Assembly (NCBI GenBank): GCA_946482345.1
Contig: CAMLRJ010000020.1
Location: 1-16,264 of the forward strand
Length of the DNA: 16,264 nucleotides
Origin: an uncultured Cellvibrio sp.
GTDB lineage: Bacteria > Pseudomonadota > Gammaproteobacteria > Pseudomonadales > Cellvibrionaceae
Direction: 5' to 3'
This document shows, in pieces, positions 1 through 7,950 of the stretch; position 1 is the first letter of the stretch, and every line of letters starts with the position of its first letter. The translations under genes and the position numbers were made by a program. The notes under the pieces were generated by a model that saw nothing but the letters and a program-made list of their open reading frames with translations, had not been told where the DNA came from and ran no database searches.

Positions 1-1
1 G

Positions 2-112
2 AAACATTTTTACGTACCTTATAAAGGCCATCCTGAAACAGCTGACTTTATTAAGTTTAAAGAAGATGCTGCAGTTTTGTTCGAAGATGAGTTGCCGAAG
101 CTTTATCAGTAA
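2..112 (+). CDS. C-terminal end of an unrecognised protein (partial)
   Basis: The reading frame is open from the left edge to a TAA at 110-112 and gives 36 residues ending in FEDELPKLYQ. The tail is charged, rich in Phe, Lys, Glu and Asp, with no membrane segment, so it looks like the end of a soluble protein. A strong intrinsic terminator follows 19 bases after the stop, which supports this being a true gene end. The gene is convergent with metG. I do not recognise the family from this tail, and most of the gene lies outside the window. Confidence 0.6.
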   Translation, partial: KHFYVPYKGHPETADFIKFKEDAAVLFEDELPKLYQ

Positions 113-131
113 TGCTGGTTTGACAATATCA

Positions 132-172
132 AAAACAAAAAGTACGAAATCAATATTCGTACTTTTTGTTTT
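132..172. terminator. Bidirectional intrinsic terminator
   Basis: Arms 132-148 and 156-172 form a perfect 17-bp inverted repeat around a 7-base loop. The A-rich left arm and T-rich right arm provide a U-tract on either strand. It sits between two convergent genes, the partial gene ending at 112 and metG ending at 181, so it probably serves both. Confidence 0.85.
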
Positions 173-180
173 GTTGGTGG

Positions 181-2196
181 CTACATCACCCTTTGTCCAG
201 GTTTTGCGCCTGAGTGGGGTTCTAATAAATAAATTTCTTTTTCACCGGGGCCTGCGGCTAATACCATTCCTTCACTCATACCGAATTTCATTTTTCTCGG
301 TTTTAAATTGGCGACTACAACAGTTAATTTTCCAATTAACTCTTTTGGATCATAGGCACTTTTGATTCCGGAAAAAACATTTCGGGTTTCGCCGCCTAAA
401 TCCAACGTCAGACGCAATAATTTGTCAGAGCCTTCAACATGTTCTGCATTGGCAATTAACGCAATACGTAAATCGACTTTGGCGAAATCGGTGAATTCAA
501 TTTCTGCTGCAATTGGATCATCCACTAACGGGCCGGTTGCTTTTGGTTTTAGATTGGCGATGACTTCTCTGCTGGCTTCTACCATGGCATCTACCTTTTC
601 TTTTTCTACGCGTGTCATCAGTGGTTTGAATTCATTTATTTTATTGCCGCTGCGAAATTCAACTGGTGCAGTCCAGGTTAATGTTTCACCCAGAAATTTT
701 TCTGCTTCTGCCGTCATTGCCGGTAAAACCGGTTTTAAATAAGTGAGTAAAACACGGAATAAATTTATCCCCATGGTACAAACTGCTTGGGTTTTTGCTT
801 CTGCGCCGGGTTGTTTGGCTAACTTCCAGGGTTCTTCGGCTGCAATATATTCATTGGCAGCATCGGCAATTGCCATGATGTCGCGCATGGCTTTGCTGAA
901 ATCGCGAGCTTCGTAGTGTGCGGCTATAGTTTCGCCCGCATCGACGGCTTGTTTCCACAAATCGGGATTTGCGATTTCTGTTGATAAAACACCACCAGAA
1001 TTCTGGATAAATTTTGCAGTGCGACTGGCGATGTTCACTACCTTGCCAACCAGATCGCTATTCACCCGTTGAATAAAATCTTCAAGATTCAAATCAATGT
1101 CATCAACCGCGCTGGTTAATTTGGCGGCGAAGTAATAACGCAAATATTCCGGATTTAAATATTCCAGATAGGTTTTGCCATTGATAAAAGTGCCGCGTGA
1201 TTTACTCATCTTGGTGCCATTGACTGTGACAAATCCGTGCACACAAATTTTTGTCGGCGTACGCAAATTGGCCGAGTGCAACATGGCGGGCCAAAATAAT
1301 GCGTGGAAATTGACAATATCTTTTCCGATAAAATGATAAACCTCGGTTGTGGAATCCGGCTTCCAATAATCCAGCCAGTTTTCATTGCGTGCATCGGCAT
1401 AATGTTTCAGTGATGCGATATAACCGATGGGCGCATCCAGCCAGACATAAAAAAACTTTCCGGGTTGATTGGGAATTTCAAAACCAAAATAAGGTGCATC
1501 ACGCGAAATATCCCACTCTTGCAAACCACCATCCAACCACTCGGCCATTTTGTTGGCAACTTCGTCTTGCAAGTGACCTGCGCGTGTCCAGGTTTTTAAA
1601 AAGTCAGCAAACGCCGGTAAGGTAAAAAAGAAATGTTCGGATTCTTTTGCGATGGGTGTTGCACCGGAGATCGCTGATTTGGGGTTGATCAAATCCATAG
1701 GCGAATAGGTTGCGCCACATTTCTCGCAGTTGTCTCCATATTGATCATCAGATTTACATTTGGGACAAGTACCTTTGATATAACGGTCTGCTAAAAATAA
1801 TTCTTTTTCCGGGTCGTAAGCTTGAGTAATTTTGCGGCTGGCAATATGGCCATTGTTTTTTAATCGCTCATAAATCAAATAGGATAATTCGCGATTTTCT
1901 TCCGAATGAGTAGTGTGATAGCAGGTGAAGTTGATGTGAAAATCTCGTGACACTTGTTCGTGATCGCGTTTGATGTTGGCGATGTGTTCTTCGGGTGTAA
2001 TGCCTTTTTCTTCCGCCTTCAGCATGATGGCGGTGCCGTGTGCATCGTCAGCACAAAAATAATGACAATCATGTCCACGCAGTTGTTGGAACCTGACCCA
2101 AATATCGGTTTGGGTTTGCTCCAGAATATGTCCCAGATGCAGATCGCTATTTGCGTAGGGGAGGGCGCTGGTAACGAGAATTTTGCGTGGAGTCAT
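181..2196 (-). CDS. metG: Methionyl-tRNA synthetase
   Basis: This cytoplasmic class I synthetase charges tRNA-Met with methionine, using ATP. The product is 671 aa, close to the roughly 677 aa of the E. coli enzyme. Visible landmarks are the HIGH-type motif HLGH at residues 20-23 after the usual PYAN segment, a zinc knuckle with Cys144, Cys147, Cys157 and Cys160, and KMSKS at 329-333. A C-terminal EMAP/Trbp111-type tRNA-binding domain covers about residues 568-671; in the long MetRS class this domain supports dimerisation and tRNA binding. The ATG start gives the standard N-terminus. The ribosome-binding site (AGG about 12 bases upstream) is weak. An extended -10 promoter lies about 60 bases upstream. 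The gene is intact and shows nothing abnormal. Confidence 0.97.
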   Translation of the reverse strand: MTPRKILVTSALPYANSDLHLGHILEQTQTDIWVRFQQLRGHDCHYFCADDAHGTAIMLKAEEKGITPEEHIANIKRDHEQVSRDFHINFTCYHTTHSEENRELSYLIYERLKNNGHIASRKITQAYDPEKELFLADRYIKGTCPKCKSDDQYGDNCEKCGATYSPMDLINPKSAISGATPIAKESEHFFFTLPAFADFLKTWTRAGHLQDEVANKMAEWLDGGLQEWDISRDAPYFGFEIPNQPGKFFYVWLDAPIGYIASLKHYADARNENWLDYWKPDSTTEVYHFIGKDIVNFHALFWPAMLHSANLRTPTKICVHGFVTVNGTKMSKSRGTFINGKTYLEYLNPEYLRYYFAAKLTSAVDDIDLNLEDFIQRVNSDLVGKVVNIASRTAKFIQNSGGVLSTEIANPDLWKQAVDAGETIAAHYEARDFSKAMRDIMAIADAANEYIAAEEPWKLAKQPGAEAKTQAVCTMGINLFRVLLTYLKPVLPAMTAEAEKFLGETLTWTAPVEFRSGNKINEFKPLMTRVEKEKVDAMVEASREVIANLKPKATGPLVDDPIAAEIEFTDFAKVDLRIALIANAEHVEGSDKLLRLTLDLGGETRNVFSGIKSAYDPKELIGKLTVVVANLKPRKMKFGMSEGMVLAAGPGEKEIYLLEPHSGAKPGQRVM

Positions 2197-2251
2197 AAAA
2201 CAAAAACCTGTAGTTCAGTAAACAGTTAAGGGCGACAACAAGAAGTCGCGC

Positions 2252-2260
2252 ACTATAACA
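2252..2260 (-). promoter_or_regulatory. Extended -10 promoter of metG
   Basis: On the minus strand the bases read TGT-TATAGT, a TGn extended -10 with a hexamer one base from consensus, followed by the GC-rich stretch GCGCGAC. No good -35 is apparent, as is common for extended -10 promoters. Transcription would begin near 2246, giving a leader of about 50 bases. The start of that leader could fold into a small hairpin (GCGAC 2232-2236 with GTCGC 2245-2249). Confidence 0.55.
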
Positions 2261-2368
2261 TTTTCTGCTGAAAATTGAGTTTAATTTTGCCAATTGACGT
2301 GCCAGCAATAATGAGGATTTGGGTAGAAGTTAAATCTGCCTTCGGAATTCAATGTGATGTAAATGTCG

Positions 2369-2398
2369 AAAAATAGCCGGAGTATTTGCTCCGGCTAT
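2369..2398 (-). terminator. Intrinsic terminator after the dioxygenase gene
   Basis: A perfect 10-bp GC-rich stem (2373-2382 with 2389-2398) around a 6-base loop is followed on the minus strand by a run of five T (2369-2373). It begins a few bases after the dioxygenase stop codon and separates that gene from metG, which lies further along the same strand with its own promoter. Confidence 0.9.
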
Positions 2399-2402
2399 CT
2401 TA

Positions 2403-3212
2403 TTAAATTGCCAGGCCAACTTGTAGTTCTGCCACATATCCATCAGTCACGTTTCCCGTAATATTCGCCATTTGATAGGTAGTACCATCACTAAATACAT
2501 TATCGACAGCAAAGCTGGTTACCGATGTGTTTTGTCCTTTGGTGTAAAGCGATGAGTTATAAACTGCAGTGGTAATATCCGCTGGAAATGCCATTTGTGA
2601 AATAGCGGTTGATTGCGCAGAGCTGGAATAGTTTGTCAGGAAAATTTGAAAGTGAATGTGTGTGATCCGTCCAGCATACCAACCTGGATAAATAGTATTA
2701 AAAGATGCAACACCATTGGTGTCTGTGTATTGCACGCCGCGACAATAAGTTTTTCCTGCCTGACCTGCATTATTTCCAGTTGAATAGCCTGAGTAGAGGC
2801 CATCTTTATCGCAGTGCCAAATGTACACATAGCCTGATACCGGAGTGCAGGAATTGTTTACATTCACTAATTTTAATTTAACTGTTAAAGGTATTCCGGT
2901 TTTATCTTCATAGATGTTTTCTCTGAGTACCGATGAATTATCGAGTAGTGTTGATAAAGGAAATGGCCCTATAGTTTCAGTCGGGATTAATACGCATGCA
3001 CCGGCTTGACTGGAGCTGGCAACGCTGGATGAATTTAAACTACTTGATACAGCTGTTGATGAAGTTGCGACCGATGAAGATGAGCGACTGGATGAGCCAC
3101 CACCACAACTGATGATGCCACCTGCTCCAAGCATTCCCAATGCTCCCAGGGTCCCCAATGCTTTTCTTCGTTCAGAATTTATGGTTGCCGGATTTTTTAA
3201 TTGATCGTTCAT
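2403..3212 (-). CDS. Exported lipoprotein of the intradiol ring-cleavage dioxygenase family
   Basis: The 269-aa product starts with a short charged segment, a twin arginine (Arg15-Arg16, ERRKAL), a hydrophobic stretch and a lipobox ending at Cys36 (IISC). This predicts a Tat-exported lipoprotein; Gly at +2 argues for the outer membrane. Residues 40-69 are a serine-rich linker. The rest matches the intradiol dioxygenase fold (catechol or protocatechuate 3,4-dioxygenase type): TETIGPF near 78-84, GYVYIWHCDKDGLYSGY at 127-143, and PGWYAGRITHIHFQ at 176-189. The four expected non-haem Fe(III) ligands are present as Tyr140, Tyr179, His185 and His187, so catalysis is plausible. Five cysteines, four beyond the lipid anchor, suggest possible disulfides. 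The gene follows a sensor kinase and response regulator on the same strand (87-bp gap), and no beta-ketoadipate pathway gene is nearby. The ATG start has AAGG 9 bases upstream. The substrate is unknown; a catechol-like phenolic is an inference. Confidence 0.85.
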   Translation of the reverse strand: MNDQLKNPATINSERRKALGTLGALGMLGAGGIISCGGGSSSRSSSSVATSSTAVSSSLNSSSVASSSQAGACVLIPTETIGPFPLSTLLDNSSVLRENIYEDKTGIPLTVKLKLVNVNNSCTPVSGYVYIWHCDKDGLYSGYSTGNNAGQAGKTYCRGVQYTDTNGVASFNTIYPGWYAGRITHIHFQIFLTNYSSSAQSTAISQMAFPADITTAVYNSSLYTKGQNTSVTSFAVDNVFSDGTTYQMANITGNVTDGYVAELQVGLAI

Positions 3213-3299
3213 ACAATGACACCTTTTTATTTATGACGCTGTCAGTATGAGTGGCGATTGCACAGAAAAAATCGAAAAATTGTGCAAAAATCAAGGAAG

Positions 3300-3974
3300 T
3301 TATTCTGTAAGGGAAAATTTATAGCCAGCACCATACACAGATTGGATCCATTCCTGTTGTGATAATTGATTTAATTTTTTCCTGAGTTTAGTGATATGTG
3401 AATCCATAGTTCTGTCGCTTACTATGCGGTGATCGGTGTAAGCATTCTGCATGAGAATATCGCGCGACACTATGGTGTTTTTACGCGCAAATAAAGTGGT
3501 CAAAAGCCTGTATTCAATTAATGTCAATTCAATTCTTTGATGTTTATAAACCACAGAAAGATTTTCAGAAATTAATTGGAAATCAGTTGAGAATTCGTGA
3601 GTAGATTGTGTTCGTTTTAAAATGGCTTTAATTCGTGCCATTAATTCCCTTGGGCTAAATGGTTTGGTCAGATAGTCATCCGCTCCAAGTTCGAAACCCA
3701 ATAATTTATCGGATTCTTCAACTCTTGCTGAGGTAATTATGACGGGAATATTGGTGTTTTCTCTGATAAAACGGCAGATATCGAATCCATTGGTTTTGCC
3801 ATCCTGACTTGGCAGCATGATATCCAGAATAACCAGATCCCATGACTGTTCTTTCAGCAGAGCAAATGCTGAATCAACATGGGTTGCTGTTGTAGGTCGA
3901 TAGCCTTCTGCTTTCAGATAATCATTTATGACAGCGGCAAGCGCTTCTTCATCTTCAATTAATAGAACAAGCAT
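3300..3974 (-). CDS. OmpR/PhoB-family response regulator, BaeR-like
   Basis: The 224-aa product has an N-terminal receiver domain (about residues 1-120) with acidic pocket Glu7-Asp8, phospho-acceptor Asp51, Thr81 and Lys104 (TKPF). A C-terminal winged-helix DNA-binding domain (about 130-222) ends in the usual SVYGAGYKF hairpin. It is the partner of the adjacent kinase and should bind tandem direct repeats in DNA. I chose the ATG at 3974 over an in-frame TTG at 4010 because the ATG has GAGA 8 bases upstream and gives a standard receiver start (MLVLLIEDEE). It begins 20 bases after the kinase stop, so the two are probably co-transcribed. The kinase is clearly BaeS-like, which makes a BaeR-type regulator the best guess. 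The target genes are not known, but the downstream dioxygenase is the obvious candidate. Confidence 0.93.
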   Translation of the reverse strand: MLVLLIEDEEALAAVINDYLKAEGYRPTTATHVDSAFALLKEQSWDLVILDIMLPSQDGKTNGFDICRFIRENTNIPVIITSARVEESDKLLGFELGADDYLTKPFSPRELMARIKAILKRTQSTHEFSTDFQLISENLSVVYKHQRIELTLIEYRLLTTLFARKNTIVSRDILMQNAYTDHRIVSDRTMDSHITKLRKKLNQLSQQEWIQSVYGAGYKFSLTE

Positions 3975-3994
3975 GGTTGTTATCTCGCTGGGTC

Positions 3995-5401
3995 TTACTG
4001 GTTGTAACAAGGTAATGTGATGGAGACTTTTAATCCGCCGAAATTACTGTGTGTGACTTGAATATCGCCTTGGTGTGCTTCAACAATATTTTTGCATATC
4101 GATAAACCCAGTCCGGCACCGCCCGATGATCTTGATCGCGATGCATCGCCGCGATAAAGTCGATCAAATAATTTTGGAAGTTGTTCGTCTGTGACACCGG
4201 GTGCTGAATCTTCAATATTGATTTGCACCTTATTTTCCAACCTATTCATAATAATATAGGTTTCGCCAGGGCTATTAGTGTAATCCAAACTATTTTTCAG
4301 TAATCCGGTTAATAATTGCAGTATTCGTCTTTTATCCGCCAGTAAATAAATTGAATGAGTTTTGTCAATTAATTGCAAATCAATGTGTTTTTTTTCAAAT
4401 TCACTGCGCATGGATTGCAAGGCATCTTCTACTGATTCGGTCAACAGCATCACTTCTTTTTTATAAGACATCCCGCCTAAATCGGTAATGGATAAATCGT
4501 ACAGGTCAGAAATCAGGTATTCGAGCCTTTTGGTGTGAATCGTGAGTCGGCTAATAGCCTGTTTATCTAACTGGCGCACACCATCTTCAAGTGATTCCAG
4601 TTCTGCTTTTAGAACAGCCGTCGGTGTTCTTAATTCATGCGAAATATCAGCAACCAATTGACGGCGCACATCATTAGCTCTGTCGAGAGTGTTACTTAAA
4701 TTGTTAATGTGTTCTGCCAATTCACTGAGTTCATCCTTGCCACCAATCTGTAATTTATTTTTATAATTTCCTTTGCTGAGTTGACCTATAAATTGATTAA
4801 TAATGTTAATTCTATGTGTTAGTAAATGTGCTATCGGGATAGAGACAATAAAAGCTATGAAAAGAGTCAATACCAGTGAAATCCCTAATTTCTTTAATTG
4901 CAGCTCTAAAAATTCTGCATCTTTCAGATCCTGAAGAGAAGGGTTTTTGGGGATAGTTAAGAATCCTATCACCTCATCATTATTTTTAAGTGCAAGGGTA
5001 ATTGAACCTAATGTTGATCGATTACCGTGAACAGTATGTTGATGTTGATCAACCAGTGTAATTTTATTCAGAATGTGCGGTGGTGGCATGGCTCCTGTAA
5101 ATTTTACGTGATGTTGAGTTTCTGCAGGCGATGAGGCCAGTGAATTCTTTGATGGTTGGAAATCTTTAAAAATATTATCCAGATAATTTTGCCAATCATC
5201 GATCCAATTCCAATTTTTATGCAGCTTGAATTTTTCTTCCAGATCGCTAACAAGAGGTGCAGCAAATCGAGTTTCTTTTTCGACAATATATTGATTAAAG
5301 TTGTGACGAAAGCTGCTGACAGTGTAGATATAGAAAGATGCAGTAAGAATTAAACTTAGACTGGCAAGCGTTAAGAATACTTTGTTGCGTAGTGTAAACA
5401 C
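3995..5401 (-). CDS. BaeS-like membrane sensor histidine kinase
   Basis: This 468-aa inner-membrane kinase would sense a periplasmic signal and phosphorylate the response regulator encoded downstream. Helix TM1 spans about residues 7-28, a periplasmic sensor 29-171, TM2 172-194 and a HAMP linker about 195-247. The HisKA domain carries His255 in DISHELRTP. The ATPase domain has Asn370 in LLKNSLDYT, Asp398 in EDSAPGVTDEQ and the glycine-rich GGAGLGLS. Several stretches track E. coli BaeS closely, including AMPPPH in the sensor and KLFDRLYR and NIVEAHQG near the end. BaeSR in enterobacteria responds to envelope stress and compounds such as indole. The start is GTG: an in-frame TGA eight codons upstream rules out a longer form, and GGA lies 6 bases before it. 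It is divergent from greB. Confidence 0.93.
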   Translation of the reverse strand: MFTLRNKVFLTLASLSLILTASFYIYTVSSFRHNFNQYIVEKETRFAAPLVSDLEEKFKLHKNWNWIDDWQNYLDNIFKDFQPSKNSLASSPAETQHHVKFTGAMPPPHILNKITLVDQHQHTVHGNRSTLGSITLALKNNDEVIGFLTIPKNPSLQDLKDAEFLELQLKKLGISLVLTLFIAFIVSIPIAHLLTHRINIINQFIGQLSKGNYKNKLQIGGKDELSELAEHINNLSNTLDRANDVRRQLVADISHELRTPTAVLKAELESLEDGVRQLDKQAISRLTIHTKRLEYLISDLYDLSITDLGGMSYKKEVMLLTESVEDALQSMRSEFEKKHIDLQLIDKTHSIYLLADKRRILQLLTGLLKNSLDYTNSPGETYIIMNRLENKVQINIEDSAPGVTDEQLPKLFDRLYRGDASRSRSSGGAGLGLSICKNIVEAHQGDIQVTHSNFGGLKVSITLPCYNQ

Positions 5402-5478
5402 ATCAATTCCATATTTTCAGGTGGGTAGTTGTCCAAGCATATGCGTTGGATTCCATTCTGTGAACTGTGCGCAGGAAA

Positions 5479-5500
5479 TTTTCATAATCTTTGCATAATT
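5479..5500. promoter_or_regulatory. Tandem 11-bp direct repeat, possible response-regulator site
   Basis: Two adjacent 11-mers, TTTTCATAATC (5479-5489) and TTTGCATAATT (5490-5500), match at 9 of 11 positions with exactly 11-bp periodicity. This is the layout bound by OmpR/PhoB-family regulators. The site lies between the kinase gene and greB and could serve autoregulation of the kinase operon, greB, or neither. AT-rich sequence makes chance a real possibility. Confidence 0.35.
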
Positions 5501-5518
5501 GCTTGGAAATTAAATGAC

Positions 5519-5548
5519 TTTCAGTACAGGAACTGGCTAGTGTAAAAT
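5519..5548 (+). promoter_or_regulatory. Candidate promoter of greB
   Basis: TTTCAG (5519-5524), an 18-bp spacer and TAAAAT (5543-5548) form a moderate sigma-70-like element. Transcription would start near 5555, about 24 bases before the greB ATG. Confidence 0.4.
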
Positions 5549-5578
5549 GCCACTCAACCTTTTTACCTTGCATCCCAT

Positions 5579-6052
5579 ATGAAAACTCCCCTAATCACAA
5601 GAGAGGGCTTTAATGCTCTTAAAGAAGAATTGGATTATTTGTGGCGTGTTGAACGTCCTGATGTTACTGCCAAAGTTTCCTGGGCTGCCAGCCTGGGCGA
5701 CCGCAGCGAAAATGCGGATTATCAATATAATAAAAAACGCCTGCGTGAAATTGACCGCCGTGTAAGATATTTACGGAAATCCCTTGAGGATTTGAAAATC
5801 GTTGATTACTCGCCAGTTCAGGAAGGGCGTGTTTTTTTTGGTGCCTGGGTTGAAATTGAAAATGATCAGGGCGAAACCAAACGTTTCCGAATTGTCGGTT
5901 ACGACGAAATATTTAATACCAAAGATTACATATCTATTGATTCACCCATGGCAAGAGCATTAATAAAAAAACAAGTAGATGATGAAGCAGTAGTGAAAAC
6001 CGAAGCTGGGGAATTCACTTGGTATATTAATCGTATTGAGTATCAGAAGTAA
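5579..6052 (+). CDS. greB: Transcript cleavage factor GreB
   Basis: GreB inserts a coiled coil into the RNA polymerase secondary channel and stimulates cleavage of backtracked RNA. The 157-aa length matches E. coli GreB (158 aa). The N-terminal coiled coil (about 1-75) has the acidic tip Asp41 and Glu44 in LGDRSENADYQYNKK. The C-terminal FKBP-like domain carries the PMARALIKK segment at about 123-131. The basic, arginine-rich coiled coil and the VERPDVT segment favour GreB over GreA. The ATG start lacks any convincing Shine-Dalgarno sequence (upstream bases are CTTGCATCCCAT), but no other start fits the family. The gene is monocistronic and converges on the S9 peptidase with an 11-bp gap. Confidence 0.95.
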   Translation: MKTPLITREGFNALKEELDYLWRVERPDVTAKVSWAASLGDRSENADYQYNKKRLREIDRRVRYLRKSLEDLKIVDYSPVQEGRVFFGAWVEIENDQGETKRFRIVGYDEIFNTKDYISIDSPMARALIKKQVDDEAVVKTEAGEFTWYINRIEYQK

Positions 6053-6063
6053 TATAGTTAATT

Positions 6064-7950
6064 TTATGACAAAAACCTTTGATAAAAGGCCAGCTCATTT
6101 TCATAAACAGATTTGATATTGTCTGCTTGTCTAAAGCCGTGGCCTTCGTTATTAAATTGTATATATTTCACGGGTATTTTTTTATTTTCAAGTGCGTTCA
6201 CCATGGCTTCTGCTTGAGCAGGTGGTACGACTTTATCTTCCATTCCCTGAAAAAATATAACGGGGCAATTTAATTTATCTATGTGATGAATGGGTGAGCG
6301 GGCAATATATTCCTCGCGTTCTTCCGGGTATTGGCCGACAAGTGAATCCAAATAATGTGCTTCGAATTTGTGCGTATCTTTTGCCAGTGCTTCCAGATCG
6401 CCTATGCCGTATAAGCTGCACCCGATGGAAAATCGATTGCTGAAGGTGAGTGCTGCCAGTACTGTGAATCCACCGGCACTTGACCCTCGAATAATAGTAA
6501 ATCGATCATGCACTTTATGATGTTTGATTAAGTAGTCAGTGGCACTGCAAACGTCAATAACATCTTTTATTCCCCATGATTTTTTTAATGCGTCGCGATA
6601 TTGGCGACCATAGCCTGTGCTGCCTCGATAATTAACATCGACAACTGCAAATCCCCGGCTGGTCCAAAATTGAATTTTTAAATTCAATCCAGTTTCGCAA
6701 GCACCGGTTGGCCCACCGTGACAAAAAACAATCAGCGGTGGTTTTTGGGTTATGTCTTTGGTGTTAGATGTATTTAAGCTTACAGCTGAATTGACGGCGG
6801 GATAAAAAAATCCATAGGCTTTTGCGCCATCGCTGGTTGGAAATTCTATGGGTTCTGCGATTGCAATGTCATTTGGATTCAGTGTTGATTTGTTCGTGGC
6901 GACCACTTCTATCTGATTATTAATGAATAGCAATACCTGAGCGGGTTTTGTCGCTGATGCTGCAATAAAAGCGGCGCATTCTTTTCCGGCAGCAATACTT
7001 TGGATGTCGCAATAATCAGAGTTGATTTTGGCAAAACGGGATGTATTGATATTAATTCGGGCCAAATTCCATTGCCCTTTTTGGCTGTAACAACAAAAAA
7101 TTTCCTGTGAATTGAGAAAGCCATAAGTGCTCATGCCAAATACCCATTGCGGTGTTGCAAATTCGGCATCCATTTTGTGAATGCATCGGATATCCGAACC
7201 ATTCCATGCATAAATATTCCACCAATTATTGCGGTCTGATACAAAAAATAACTCGCCATCAGGTGACCATTGTGGCTGGAAAATAGATTCATTATTGGAG
7301 CCCGCAACCAAAATAGTGGATTCTATTTCACCATTCGTGTTAAGTGTTGCCCGGTAACATAAACTGCCATCCCAAGGCATTTGTGGATGGTTCCAGGTTA
7401 AATAACTGAGAAATTGACCGCAGGGCGAAATTTGCGGATTTGAATAGAAATCATTACCTGACACTAAAATATTGATTTGTCTGCTATATAAATGGATGGA
7501 AATAATTTCTGTAATGGGAAAATGATGGTCCTTGTTTATTGTTTCGCGAATACATATCAAACGTTGATGCTTTGTATCCAATAATAAATCGGCGTAGCGA
7601 AAATCACCTGCAGGTGAAATGGATTGTTGAAGATTGCGCTTAATATCGAATTCATAAATAGCCTGATCATCATTGTTCACAAAATAAATGCAGTTTTCTG
7701 TCAGACAATAACAGGAGCCACCGTATTCCTGTGCGCGTGTGCGCAGGTTGCTGGTTGAATCCAAAGGTTCAAATTGTTGTTGATTATCCCTGCAAACTAA
7801 AACAGATCTTCCCTTTTCGTTGGGGCGGGTTTCGATCCAATAGAGTTTGTCCTGAAATAATTTGACATCACTGTAACGAACAGATTGTGCCGTAAGCTGT
7901 TCACTGCTAATGGGCGATGGCCAGAAACCGTAAGGAATTATTTGTGTCAT
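6064..7950 (-). CDS. S9-family serine peptidase (prolyl oligopeptidase / acylaminoacyl-peptidase type)
   Basis: The 628-aa product lacks a signal peptide, so it is probably a cytoplasmic oligopeptidase. Residues about 20-370 form a beta-propeller with TolB/PD40-like repeats, for example WSPDGELFFVSDR at 228-240. The C-terminal alpha/beta hydrolase (about 400-628) holds the oxyanion segment HGGPTG at 411-416, VNYRGSTGYG at 439-448, nucleophile Ser491 in GSSAGG, Asp572 in GMEDKVVPP and His604 in NEGHGF. The catalytic triad is complete. Members of this S9C-like group remove residues or short peptides from small peptides, and the propeller excludes folded proteins; the substrate here is unknown. 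The start is ATG with AGG about 10 bases upstream. The gene is divergent from tilS and its stop lies just beyond a possible terminator hairpin within its own last codons. Confidence 0.9.
   Translation of the reverse strand: MTQIIPYGFWPSPISSEQLTAQSVRYSDVKLFQDKLYWIETRPNEKGRSVLVCRDNQQQFEPLDSTSNLRTRAQEYGGSCYCLTENCIYFVNNDDQAIYEFDIKRNLQQSISPAGDFRYADLLLDTKHQRLICIRETINKDHHFPITEIISIHLYSRQINILVSGNDFYSNPQISPCGQFLSYLTWNHPQMPWDGSLCYRATLNTNGEIESTILVAGSNNESIFQPQWSPDGELFFVSDRNNWWNIYAWNGSDIRCIHKMDAEFATPQWVFGMSTYGFLNSQEIFCCYSQKGQWNLARININTSRFAKINSDYCDIQSIAAGKECAAFIAASATKPAQVLLFINNQIEVVATNKSTLNPNDIAIAEPIEFPTSDGAKAYGFFYPAVNSAVSLNTSNTKDITQKPPLIVFCHGGPTGACETGLNLKIQFWTSRGFAVVDVNYRGSTGYGRQYRDALKKSWGIKDVIDVCSATDYLIKHHKVHDRFTIIRGSSAGGFTVLAALTFSNRFSIGCSLYGIGDLEALAKDTHKFEAHYLDSLVGQYPEEREEYIARSPIHHIDKLNCPVIFFQGMEDKVVPPAQAEAMVNALENKKIPVKYIQFNNEGHGFRQADNIKSVYENELAFYQRFLS
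6071..6089 (-). terminator. Possible terminator inside the last codons of the S9 peptidase gene
   Basis: On the minus strand CCTTT-TATC-AAAGG (stem arms 6085-6089 and 6076-6080) is followed by TTTTT (6071-6075). These bases encode the last residues before the stop at 6064-6066. The stem is only 5 bp with two GC pairs, so strength is doubtful. No other hairpin was seen between this gene and greB. Confidence 0.35.

Noticed and set aside
362..742. Plus-strand open frame of 126 codons within metG.
   Set aside because: It is antisense to the conserved tRNA-binding domain of metG and has no feature of its own.
3258..3287. TTGCACA/TGTGCAA inverted repeat as a terminator for the response regulator gene.
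   Set aside because: The loop is 16 bases and no T-run follows on the minus strand, so an operator or chance is more likely than termination.
3975..4010. Longer start (TTG at 4010) for the response regulator, overlapping the kinase stop.
   Set aside because: It adds 12 residues not expected before a receiver domain, while the ATG at 3974 has GAGA at good spacing.
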